Below, piece after piece: positions 37,403 to 49,024 of a stretch of 64,000 nt of DNA. The first letter of the stretch is position 1. Each line of letters starts with the position of its first letter. The notes beneath the pieces were generated by a model, which was not told where the DNA came from, ran no database searches, and was given only the letters and a program-made list of their open reading frames with translations. Where the stretch lies: assembly GCF_000003855.2 (NCBI RefSeq), contig NW_003101680.1, forward strand, positions 5,022,301 to 5,086,300, given 5' to 3'. This DNA is from Blastomyces gilchristii SLH14081 (lineage: Eukaryota > Ascomycota > Eurotiomycetes > Onygenales > Ajellomycetaceae). The translations under genes were made by a program, and so were the position numbers.

Positions 37403-37583
37403 GAAAAGTTGATCAGACTGTTTCAATTGAGAGATTTATCAGTCTATTTTCAAATGAAAAGTTGGTCAGACTGTTTCAATTGAGAGGTTTATTAATCTAT
37501 TTTCAAATGAAAAGTTGGTCAGACTGTTTCAGTTGAGAGATTTATTAGTCTATTTTCAATTGAAAAGTTGGTCAGACTGTTTC
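37403..37583 (-). repeat. 53-bp tandem repeat upstream of LINE ORF1
   Basis: Units start at 37403, 37456, 37509 and 37562 (GAAAAGTTGRTCAGACTGTTTC), an exact 53-bp period with about 3.4 copies. It lies just 5' of ORF1 on the LINE strand and could be a variable coding or leader repeat. Confidence 0.85.
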
Positions 37584-38509
37584 AAAAGAAGAATGAAAGA
37601 CTTTTGTGTATAAAACACCTGATTTTTTTCACACTAGTTCAGTAACTAGATTAGATTTTTAAAGAGAATCTAATAAACTAAAAGTGATTTTTAAGATAAA
37701 TCAATAAAATCTTTACAAACTCTTTCTTGAGATACAGTGAGGAAAAGTATGATATCAATTGATAATAAATCAGATAATATGACAGTTTTTGAGAGAAAAA
37801 CTGACAAAAAATAAGTCAATTTTTTGCAGAGAAATTGATTAAAACTATTCAATTTTATTCTAAATCATTCAATTCTTCTCACACAACAAGTGTGCAACTC
37901 AAATCAGTCAATAAAGAGTGTAAAAGAGAATTAAGTATTAATGAGAGCTCTTCAGCCACTGAAAAAGTAATTCTTACTTAAAAGAATATGAAATTATGAC
38001 AGAAAACAACTCTGTTTTTAATTCTTTGTAAGAATATTGTGTAAAATTCAGAGAAAAACATCTTACTTTTTCAAGAGAAGTAAAAAACTATTTCTAAGAT
38101 CTTTTTTTTTTTTATTGCATTAACTGCTGCAGAAGAATGAGATAGAAACTGCTAAGATATGCACTACTGTATACTCTCTATCAAGACTTTCCCTCTTCAG
38201 AGTCTTGATATTATAGAGAATATAAGTCTATTTCTATATGATAATATAAATATTGCCAGCGGGATGTAGAGGAACTGGTTATTTATATCTCAAAATAGAA
38301 GACTTTGTCAATGATTATATCAATATAGAGATAATTCTCAAATTCAATAGAAATCTAGTGTTGCTGTTCTCAATCCCTTGCAGAATCTATTGAATATTGA
38401 GATATTAAAACTAGATTTAATATATCTCACTGGGCAGGGATCAAAGGCTCAGTCAGATCTTGAGGTATACTGAATTTATAGTTGTTGATGTGCTGTTGAC
38501 TTGTTCTAT

Positions 38510-38835
38510 TGACTTATTATCCACCGGTTATGTATTGAGTACTGTTGCCAAGGTGTCTTTTTGTATTGTTCTGCCGGGGATGGGCCAGATTGAGAGGGGC
38601 GGTACAAGGGTGAGACTTGGCGTTTATGTCTAGATACACTGAAGACAGACAGGGTATTCGTGGAGGTTGCACTTCAGAAGTGTCCGTTGATTATGTGCTT
38701 GATATTATTGCCGAGGTATCTTTTTGTATTTTTCTGCCGGGGATGGGCCAGATTGGGAAGGGCGGTACGAGGGTGGGACTTGGCGTTGATGTTTTGGAAC
38801 ATCAAAGATGGACAGGGTTTTCGCGGATGTCGCTC
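38510..38835 (-). repeat. 163-bp tandem units in the LINE 5' region
   Basis: Two diverged units offset by 163 bp share GCCGGGGATGGGCCAGATTG (38573 and 38736), GGGCGGTAC and GACTTGGCGTT. The region 38500-39190 has normal GC content and many CG sites. Tandem 5' monomers are a known LINE promoter arrangement. The promoter role here is inferred. Confidence 0.75.
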
Positions 38836-39212
38836 CTCGGATATCTCCACAATCACAGATTGGGGATCTTCCAAAATCGAGAAGATTGGTGCATATGGCT
38901 AGGTCTTTTCACCTTACAATTTGTATGGCAATTTGGCCCGGGGTTGTGGTGTGGTAGGGGAGAACGGGGGATAATCCCACACAGGAGTTTCGAACAACGT
39001 TGGTTCACGTTTGGCTGGATAACTCCACCACCACACGGGGTATGCGGTCGGCGATGGGGTCAAAATGCTCGTATGATCGAGGGCTTTTCGATGGATCTAT
39101 CGGCGGGTTCTTATTCAAAAAATCTAGCGAGTTCGTGGTGGAGCGGTTCAGATTTGTATATCTGATCAGATTTGCTCACTTCTATCAGTGATTTATATGT
39201 GATCACTGCTGA

Positions 39213-42200
39213 GCTTCTTATAAGTATCTCTGTAACTTCTCTGATCACTTTTTATCAGCTGATGAAGTAGAAGTATTACTACTTATAACAGTATCTTTAT
39301 CTCTCTCAGCTCTGTCACTGCATCTAATCTTCAGATCAGTAACTAACTTCATATCTCTCTCAGATCAGCTTCTGACTTTAAGTAGTGTAGTTCTACTCTT
39401 TACTATAAGTCTCTCTGTAAGTAATTTCTTACAGACTCTAACTGACAGTTCTTATAAAGCTTCGGATATTGTTAATATCTTCTATAGTCTTACAGATCTA
39501 CAATTACTCTCTCTCTATCTGTATAATCTCTGATCAGATATATGCAAATATGTCTAGATTTTCTATCAACAGTTCTCATACTGCAGTGTATTTTCACAAT
39601 CTTATTATCAATGAGAGATGAGTTCTCAGATACCTGCAAAATCTGAGTAATTAAGATAATATGAATATTATGAATTTATGATGAGAGTTAATCTGAACAG
39701 ATAAGCCTTCTCTTTGTATTTCAATTGTATTCAGGCTGAATACTTCAGTATAACTGAGAGAGTGAATACAGCTTCATGAGAGATATCTGATTATATATAT
39801 AGATAGTCAGCTCTTAAGACTCTGCTGCAACTGCATGTACTCTGATATTCAGCTTCTCTGAAGTCTGTACATTTCTGACAGTCTTCATGTTGAATATAAT
39901 AATTGTCTGTATTATGAATATAATACTCTCTGCTTCTTTGAAGAGAGAAATTGATAGTCACAGAGAGATTGAGTATTACAGATATTGAGAATATAAGTGT
40001 GAATTTTCTTTATTTTTTCTTTATTAATCTTTAAATTGTGTTCACAGCTCTGTTTTTATTTTCTTATTTTTTAACTTTAATAAGAATATGATTTCTTCTT
40101 CTCTTTATATACACTGTGAACTGTTCATCTCAGTAGAAACTCATTATCTTATAGACTAGAGTTTATAAATAACAGTGTTAATATCTTTATTATAATCAGA
40201 TTCTTAGTAAAGACTGTATTATTCTAACTTATCAGAATTCACAGCATAAAAGTTATATCTCAGCTTTCACAGATATCTTATCTACTTAGATGATTTTCAA
40301 GTGAACTCATTTATCTTATCAGAATACTCTTATCACTGAATCTTGAATCAGAGCTTGTAATCTCACTTCTCTGAGTTAATAATTTCTTTAATCTGATATT
40401 CTCTTTCACTCTCTAGTACTTTATAAATAGAGTAATGAGTCATAGAATTCTCTTCTAAGAATTTCTTATATTCACAGAGTAAAGAGATATGAAAAATATT
40501 ATATATCTATAACTTAGATAACAGTTTTAATCTATAGAACTGTGAGCTAACTTTCTTTATAATCTTATAAGACTCTGTTTATAAGAGATTCAGCTTCTTA
40601 CTAAATCTTTATATAATAATATTTTCTAGACTCAGTCAGACTCTATTATCTTTCTTAAAACTCTTTATAATATACTTAAAGTCATAGTATCTCTTCTGAT
40701 ACTCTTGAGTCTTTCTCAAGAATTTGTGAGCTTTCTTCTGAATATTCTGAATTCTCTTAACTTATTCACAGATATTATCACACTCTATAGTATACTCTTA
40801 TAAATTTATCAAGATCTTCTGTGAGTGAGTCTTAGTGAGTATCTCAAAGAGAGTTTTATCTATGCTAACATATTTTAAGTTATTGTATATAAACTTCATA
40901 AGTAATAATTAATACACTCAGTCATTCTGATTATAATTAACAAAGCACTGCAGATACTGTTTTAATATACTCATCAGATATTCTATCTGATCATCTATCT
41001 GTTAATAAAAAGTCATGCTTAGATTTCATAAAATCTTCAGTATAGTCATCAGATCAGATTAGAACTCTTCTATAAAGATTAATTCTCTGTCTGAGATAAT
41101 ATTTGTAGATAACTTATACAACTGAATCATATTACAGATGAAGATATAAGTTAAATTCTTTGACTTTAAGTTCTTATGAATAAATCTAAAGTGTGTTATC
41201 TTGATAAAGTAATCTACTATCATCAGCACACTGTCAAAACAGGTATTATATATATTCTTACTTTCAGAGAGACTTATGAGAATATTCATTTCTAGCTATT
41301 CTCAAGATTTCTGTAAGATAAGTAGAGAAGTAAGTTCTTTATAGAATCTGAATTATACTACTCATGAACTCTGATAAATAGTATAAGAATTCACTCTCTT
41401 CTTCATAAGTTCTTATATCTTCAGTCAGAAGTATTTTCTTATAAGTAACTCATGAGTTTTAGTATCTATAAAATAACTTATTAGAGAAGAGTCATAATAC
41501 CTTTTAATAAGTTCTATATATAGAAACTCATTTATAGATATATAAATTCAGCTCTCTCTTTATAAGAGATTATTTAAGTCTCTTTAATTCTTTATTTCTG
41601 CAGAATTGATCTCTGTTATAAGCAGTTTTTGAATATACTGAGTATATTTATTCTTCAGTTATAGTTCAGACAATCTGAACAGAAGATCTTATAAAGACTT
41701 ATACTCTGTTTTCTCTTATATCAGGTCTTCTACAGTGCTTCTCAAAGCTTATAAATTCTTCAGATTATAGATACTCTCTTCAAGAATTCTCACAGAGATT
41801 CTCAGAGTGTTGATTCTCAGTATTATAGAGAGTAATTATACAGACTTCTTCTCTCTCTCTTCTCTCTTCTTTTATAAGAGATTGAGAGACTCTTCAGTTA
41901 ATCTCTTTACAACACTCAGTTTAAGCATTCTGTGAAGCTTTTCTGTCTTTTCTAGTCTCTCTGTATCTGTCACTCTGATCTTCTTAATATAGTCTAGTCT
42001 GTAAGAGAGTTTATCTGCTGAATTCTTAGTTTTCTTAATATATTCTATCTTGAATCAGAACTCACTCAGTCTCTGAGCTTAGTAAATCTATCACTGTGAG
42101 AGTTTCTTAATTGAAGTAAACTTTTATAAGCTATTATAATCAGTTCTAACAGTAATCACTATTATAAGACTCTCAAAGTAGTAATATTAGTAATAGACTG

Positions 42201-45200
42201 GCCGCCGGGACCATGAATTTCACGTTTGATCCCATTTGATCTGGTCTCATACATTTCTTGGCGTGAATCCCGCTGGGACTGGCTATCAAAAAAACATGTA
42301 AAGTGACTATATATCAGATCTTAAAATGGAACCATGACTTGAAAAAAATGAGAAAGTGGTCCCATTTGGTCCCATTTAGTCCCATTCTTGGCATAAAGTT
42401 ACTATTTTTAGACATTTTAAGGTTTTTTTTAGACTATTTTTAATTTTTTAAAAAGTAACGCTTTTTGGTAACGCTCAAATGAGATTTAAAGTCATTTAAA
42501 GCAATAAAAATAATTTAAATTGAGAAGTGGAAATCATGGTCTCATTTGGAAAATGTGACAAGAGTAGACAGTAAGTCCCACTGGGACAGTATGGGACTAC
42601 TATCTAATGTTAAAACCGTGTAATGGGATCAGTCGAATTGATAATGAGACTATCAAAAAATCTGATCCTGGTCCCAGACACGGTCACACGGTCAGTCTAA
42701 TTAGTAATAGAAGAATTTCACTATTATAAGAAGCTTCTGATTATAAATATCATAGTTGATCTTCATAAGTTATATCTTTTATAAGAAAAAGATCACTAAA
42801 ACTCAGTTCTCATTTAACTGTAGTTATAAGACTATTTCTGAAATTATAAAGAAGAAGATATCTGTCTTCAATCTGATTAAGAGTAAGAGATCAAAGTGAA
42901 ACAGTATTACTATATCTGTGAATATCTGTTTTAATCTTATAAAGACTCTGTAAGCTTCTGAGATAAGAAAGTTCTTACAGCTCTTTCTTCTTAATAATCT
43001 TTCTATTCTCTATTTATGAGATAACTTCTTCTTATTTTCACTCTTCAGCATGTCTGTAAGAGTCAAGAAGATTCTTATAAATACAAAGATAAATTATCTA
43101 TAGAAATTCACAAAGCTCAGAAAGATCTGAATCTTATAAATACTAGTTAACTCTGATTATGATAGAATAGTCTCAATCTATGAAGATTTCATCTGAATAT
43201 CATCTACAGTAATTACATATTCTAGAAAATTAATCTGATAAGTACTGAAGTTATACTTTATAAGCTTAATATACAGTTCTGTCTCATCTAAGATCTTTAA
43301 TACACTTCATATATACTCAGTGTGTTCTTTCTTCTTTGCAGAGTATATTATCACATCATTCAGATATATTACTATGAAGATATTCAGATATACACAAAGT
43401 GTTTTATTAATGAAAGACTGGAATGCTACAGAGATATTAATCAAATTAAAAGACATCACTAGATATTCAAATAATTTCAGTGCAGTTCTAAAGACAGTCT
43501 TTTATTCATTTTCAGACTGTATTCACAGCTGTGTATATATATTAATTATATTCAGTTATGTGAATATAACAGCTTCTATGAGATAATTAATTACATTCTC
43601 AATCAGAGACAGAGAGTAGTGACTCTTTATTATCTTAAAGTTCAGATTATAATAGTCTATATATAATCTGAGATCTTTATTCTTCTTCTTTATAAATATC
43701 ACAGAGACTTCTACAGAGATCTGTGAAGATTAGATAAAGTCATTCTTCAGATTCTTCTTTATATAGATCTGCAAGATCTCTGTCTCATAATGAAAGAGCT
43801 TATAGATTAGTTCTCAGAAGAGTTTCTATTCTTCTATTAAATCTATTATTAGATTCTTCTCATAGTAAGAAGAAAGCTCAGCTGTCTTTACTGAGCTAAA
43901 TATCTTTATAAGATCTCAGTATTTCTCTGATATCTAAAGCTCAGTTTTCATAATCATGAAGTTCTCAGACATTTATAAAGTTATTATATAGATAAGCTTG
44001 TCTTCTCTAATTAACTCTGCAGTATCAACTGATTCTATCTCTATGAGTAAGTCTGTTAACACTGATCAGAAGTATAAACCTGACTTACAGACAGCTATGT
44101 ACAGATTATATCTTTAAAGTTATATAAGTCTTAAGTATATATCATCTATGATGTCTGTGACAATCACAGTTTCTACAAATCTTCTTCAGATTCTGAAGAG
44201 ATCTTGTAATTCAAAGATCACTCTTATAAGTCTCTCAGCTCTCAGATCTGAGTTCTCATATTCTGCTTATTATAAGAGCAGGTTTCTAGTTTTCATCACT
44301 CAGCTTATTCACTCTGTGAGCTTTAGAAACACTACAGTGACCTGAGATTCTGAGTTCATTAATGCTTCTCATACTTATGAGATAGCAGTACTGCAGTGCA
44401 GTCTCTTCTTATAAGTAAGTATTTTCATCAGAGAAGTAACAGATTCAGGTATTAACTTCAAAACTCTTAAGAAGACTGTTACTGACTCTGTTCATGACTT
44501 CTCAAATTTCTATTTTAATTTATCTGAACAGTTTGTATAAAGATATTCTAATTTAAAATAGATAAAGCAGAGACTCTTTTTCTTAATCTCTCTATTATAC
44601 ACTCTATTTATAGAAGCTTATAAAGCTCTCTCTTTCTACTCAGTAGTCAGATATGAATCTCTCTGTATTTTATTATCTTTTTCTGATAAATGTGTTCTCT
44701 GTTATTCTGACTCTCACAGAGTCAGTCAATGATTCACTCTTCACAGGTCTATAACTCTCACAGTGATCTGTAAGCAGTGAATAAGAGTTATTAGTTTCTT
44801 CAGAGTCAAGAACTTAGAGTCTTACTCAATGAGCTTGTTCTGTATATCTTTATTCAATCTCTTTATAAACATTATTATTCAGATCTTGTTTCAGAGCTCT
44901 GTTTTCACAGATCTTAATTTATATCACAATTTCATGAAGCACTATGAGTAGTTTTTATCAGATTTCTCATCTCTTTTTCTAATATTAATGATCACAGCTT
45001 AGATATTCTCTGTTCAGCTTATAGAGTTTCTTAACTTATTCTCTAGATAGGTCTTAAGAACAGATCAGCAGAATCTCTTATAATTATTTTTTAAATAATT
45101 CAGTCAGTTCTTGACTTCAGTGTAGTAGAGATCTGTTATTATATAGATAACAGCTTCTTCATCTTTTATATTACACAGTCAGGCTTGTGAGTCAATTTTA

Positions 45201-45400
45201 AATATAAACTTGTAAAAGCTTTTATAGATTGTGATTTAATAAGTGATCTTAAGTGATTACAGCTTAAGAAAGTTTCTTTTCAATTCATAGATATCTCTGA
45301 AGATTATGTCTAGAGACTCAGTTTGAGAGTGTTCATAGACAGTAAGTATTTCTTATAGAAAAATAGCTTGATTCTGCAGAAGATACTCAAGAATGTTCTT
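39213..45400 (-). pseudogene. Gypsy 1 gag-pol relic
   Basis: Collinear with gypsy 2 on the opposite strand. Integrase core traces lie at 41289-41059 (VDYF, SDRE). Reverse transcriptase lies around 43100-43800 with the YLND box near 43350. Part of gag lies above 44500. The 504-bp element at 42195-42698 interrupts it. Stops are dense. Changes relative to gypsy 2 are mainly transitions. Confidence 0.75.
42195..42698 (+). mobile_element. 504-bp terminal-inverted-repeat element, copy 2
   Basis: Ends AGACTGGCCG... and ...CGGTCAGTCT; flanked by TATTAGTAAT (42185-42194) and AATTAGTAAT (42699-42708), a 9-of-10 match. Gypsy 2 lacks the insert near 55815. It is inverted relative to copy 1. It keeps more GC and CG than copy 1, so it is younger or less mutated. 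Non-coding. Confidence 0.85.
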
Positions 45401-45627
45401 CACTAAGATTGATTTATTCATGAGTTCAGAGAGTTTCTCTGTCACAGATGTAGAAAATAATGTATTATAAGTGATTGATAAGTTCTCTGAGACTTCTTTT
45501 ATAGAGATTATTCATGATTTGAGTGACTGCTTCTGAGTATCTGTAGTAGAATTTACAGGGATTGAAGCATGTAAGTTTCTAGTTCTTTCAGTTATAACAG
45601 ATGATTACTGACTGACTGAGCTTGAAA

Positions 45628-45886
45628 TGTAAGAATAAGAGCTCACAGGCAATTATTCAGATATTTGCAGCTTGACATGATATGTATCATTAACTACTAG
45701 AAGTATTCACAGTAGAAAGATAAAATGTAGAAGTTAAAATGTATATTAGTATTTAAGCTGAGTTATAAATAGTATTTGTGAACTTCAGTCTATATAGTTG
45801 TGTGTAGCCAAGGGCTGCTAACCCTATTGATTACGTGAGAGATAGAAATAGAGGTAAAGAATCCGCGAGAAGCGGGATTTCTTACA
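45628..45886 (-). repeat. Gypsy 1 5' LTR
   Basis: 259 bp. The outer half (45830-45886) retains CG sites (ATCCGCGAGAAGCGGG), while the inner half has lost them. The adjacent primer-site region on the minus strand reads TTTCAAGCTCAG from 45627 downward. Confidence 0.92.
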
Positions 45887-47131
45887 TAACTCTAGAATTG
45901 ATTTAATGTGTAACTTTATCAGATTATCTTGAAAATAGTAATCAAATTCAGTTTTATAAGTACGTAGTTTTGTCTGATTTTCAGTTATAATCAATGTATG
46001 TAAGTTCTGTTTTAAAGTTAGTATTATAGTTCTATGTAATACGAAGTGATACTAAAGATTATTATTTATTAGAGAATTATATTTCACTATCTTTACATCT
46101 CAAATATCTACTTATAAATCTCTGATAGTTAACATTGTAGTAGTCTTAAATTAATTTAATATATAAGTCTTATTTCTTCTCTGTTCAATCTTGAGAAGTG
46201 TAGATATTAACTTAATAAGAGAGATCTAGTAGAGCTGCTATAGTATAGTACTCTGTAAAAGATTGTTCAGTTTTACTGTAGTAATATACTAGTTTATTTC
46301 TTATAGTAATAATAGCCTGTGCTATAGCATTATTTCAGACTGAATTTCTTTTTAAGTGATTCAACTGCTTCTTAAGATGAGTAAATAAACTGTTATACAC
46401 ATATCAGACTGACTGCAGTATTGATGTACAAGTGATTAAGACTGTCTTTATTATCTTATAAAACTAAAACAGTGAATCAATTACATATTTCAACTAAGTT
46501 TACTTTATATCAGAAAGTTTTAATATCTGAATCTTTTTCTGATCAGAGTATTGCACTTAATAATTAATTATCTGATATAATCAAAGAGTCTGAACAGTTA
46601 TTTTATATATTAAACTTCATTATATTCTAATATTCTGTATTATATTCAGTGATGTGACTGATTTGTTTATTTATTGAATATTATGAAATCATTATTATTA
46701 TTTAGAGAAGGTACAAATCATATTAGCAATGTTTTAAATCTGTGATATTTAAATTATTAGTTAATCTATTCAAAATTAACAGTAGTGTTATCAAAAAGTA
46801 TTATTAAAAAGTGGTATCAAAAAACATTATCTTTTACAAAGTGAATGTAAAAGTTACTTAAGCAATTACTTTCATCTCATTCTCATCTCAAGAATCAGTC
46901 ATCTCATTATTTATTATCTCAATGTTAAGATTCTTTATCAGTGTTTATATTACAAGTTAAATTACATGAGTAATACAGAGAATATGACCTTGTTTATTAT
47001 TTCAGAAATGCAAAGTCAATTTTTATTTCAAGCTCTTTATCATAGTGTAGTTATTTGCAGTATTATCAGTTGTAATTATAAGAAGACTGAGACTAATATC
47101 TCAATAGTCATTTTTAATCACTATTATTAAT
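45887..47131 (+). repeat. Element T copy 1, right part
   Basis: Resumes the alignment with element T copy 2 (47771-49024) at the TAACT duplication. Copy 1 in total is about 1850 bp after removing gypsy 1 and the SINE, against 1864 bp for copy 2. Non-coding. Confidence 0.8.
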
Positions 47132-47160
47132 AGACTGATTGTGTGACCGTGTCTGAGACT

Positions 47161-49024
47161 AGACTGGCCCGTGAGACCATGAATTTTACATTTGATTTCA
47201 TTTGACCTGATTTCATACATTTCTTGACGTGAGTTCCATCAGAACCAAGCCTCAAAAAAATCTGAAAATGAACCATTTCTGAGAGAAATGATGTGAAAAA
47301 TGACCAGATTTAATTCAAGAACAGTGAAATGAGAGTAATTTTTCAGAATAAACTGTGAAAGATGATCATTCTTTCAAAATCAGAATGAGACTGAGACTGA
47401 AGATCAAAATCAGTCTCATTTAATTCATTCAGTGATTGCTTATATAATCAGAATTTGATAATGATTATTGACAATGCTCATGAAACAACTAAATACATTC
47501 TTATATAAGTTTATTCTTCACTTTCTCATGAAAACTATACTTCTCTGATATACTGTGATCAGAGATATTAAACTGTCTGATAATTTCATGTTTTACAATC
47601 ATGAGTTTCTTAATTGTTTCTTCTTGTAATTGTTCTCAGTGATAGTGATAAATATCTTGACTTGAGTTGAACTTTCACTTCATTCTCACCTCTGTCAATG
47701 AAATTATCAGAATATCACATGTCATCAGTACAACAGTTGAATATATACTCTTAACAATTTTTTATAACTCTAGAATTGATTTGATGTGTAAATTCATTGA
47801 ATTATCTTGAAGATAGCAGTCAAATTCAGTTTTATAAGTATGTAGTTTTGTCTGATTTTTAGTTGCAATCAATGTATACAAGTTCTGTTTCAAAGTTAGT
47901 ATTATAGTTCTATATAATATGAAGTGTTATCAAAGATCATTACTTACTAGAGAATTGTATTTCACTGTCTTCACATCTCAAACATCTGCTTATTCAAATC
48001 TCTGATAGTTGATATTATAGTAGTCTCAGACTAATTTAATATATGAGTCTCATTTCTCCTCTGTTCAATCTTAAGAAGTGTAGATATTAACTCAATAAGA
48101 GAAATCTAGTAGAGCTGCTACAGCATAGTACTCTGCAAAAGATTGTTCAGTTTTGCTGTAGTAATATGCCAGTTTATCTCTTCCAGTAACAATAGCCTGT
48201 GCTATAGCATTATTTCAGACTGAATTTCTTTTTGAGTGATTCAACTGCTTCTTAAGATGAGTAAATAAACTGTTATACATTCATCAGACTGACTACAGCA
48301 TTGGTGTATAAGTGATTGAGACTGTCTTTATTATCTTATAAAACTGAAACAGTAAATCAATCACATATTTTAACTAAGTTCACTTTATATTAAAAAGTTT
48401 CAATATCTGAATCTTTTTCTGATCAGAGTGTTGCACTCAATAATCAATCATCTGATACAATTGAAGAGTCTGAACAGTTATCTCATATATTGAACTTCAC
48501 TGTGTTCTAACATTCTGTATCATATTCAGTGATATGACTGATTTATTTATTTATTGAATATCATGAAATCATTGTTATTGTTTAGAGGAGATACAAATCA
48601 CATTAGCAATGTTTCAAATCTGTGATATTTAAATTATTAGTCAATCTATTCAAAATTAACAGTAGTATTATCAAAAAGTATTATCAAAAAGCAATATTAA
48701 AAAGTGTTATCAAAAAACATTATCTTTTACAAAGTGAATACAAAAGTTACTGGAGTAATCACTTTTATCTCATTCTTATCTCAAGAATCAGTCATCTCAT
48801 TATTCTTCATCTCAATGTTAAGATTCTTTATCAGTGTTTATATCACAAGTTGAACCATATAAGCAATGCAGGAGATATGACCTTGTTTATTATTTTAGAA
48901 ATACAAAGCTAATTTTTGCTTCAAGCTCTTCATCATAGTGTAGTTATTCACAGCATTATCAGTTGTAATTGTAAGAAGACTGAGACTAATATCTCAATAG
49001 TCATTTTTAATCACAGTTATTAAT
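47161..49024 (+). repeat. Element T copy 2 (uninterrupted)
   Basis: 1864 bp starting AGACTGGCCCGTGAGACCATGAA. The first 60 bp resemble the AGACTGGCCG end of the 504-bp element, so T may be a longer member of that DNA transposon family. It lacks both the SINE and gypsy 1, giving empty sites for both. The right end is only defined as the limit of similarity between copies. No coding region was recognised; a 96-residue open frame at 48622-48912 has no motif. Confidence 0.7.

Larger units (their letters stand above)
31440..39199 (-). mobile_element. Full-length Tad/I-like LINE
   Basis: A 7760-bp insertion bounded by a perfect 13-bp duplication TGATCACTGCTGA (31427-31439, 39200-39212). The uninterrupted gypsy 2 equivalent reads CTGACTGCTGCTGAGC (reverse of about 58780). 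It ends in (AAT)n at the low-coordinate side, the 3' end. Order on the minus strand: GC-normal 5' region with tandem repeats, ORF1 with zinc knuckles, ORF2 with endonuclease, reverse transcriptase, RNase H and a C-terminal CCHC finger. RNase H after RT plus an APE-type endonuclease is the Tad/I layout. Coding parts are heavily mutated; the 5' region is not. Confidence 0.92.
27357..45886 (-). mobile_element. Gypsy 1: chromodomain Ty3/gypsy element with nested insertions
   Basis: Two 259-bp LTRs (45628-45886 is the 5' LTR, 27357-27615 the 3' LTR in minus orientation) with TGTAAG...CTTACA ends are flanked by TAACT (27352-27356, 45887-45891). The empty site is in element T copy 2 near 47765. The interior carries four later insertions: 27627-28130, 28576-31031, 31440-39199 and 42195-42698. 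Subtracting them and their TSDs leaves 7256 bp, matching gypsy 2 (7250 bp), with which it is collinear. Protein traces include integrase (SVLMIVDYF and NIISDRE at about 41220-41070) and reverse transcriptase (YLNDVIIYS near 43350, catalytic YLDD changed to YLND). Stops throughout make it inactive. Confidence 0.9.

Noticed and set aside
37403..37583. CRISPR-like array
   Set aside because: Repeats are contiguous 53-bp tandem units without unique spacers, in a eukaryotic LINE.
38617..39165. A 182-residue plus-strand protein
   Set aside because: It lies in the 5' region of the LINE on the opposite strand and spans a 163-bp tandem repeat. The open frame follows from GC-normal sequence; no motif was seen.
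27357..45886. Two independent solo LTRs
   Set aside because: Both LTRs share the same TAACT duplication split across them, have the same orientation, and enclose a collinear gypsy interior, so they are one element.
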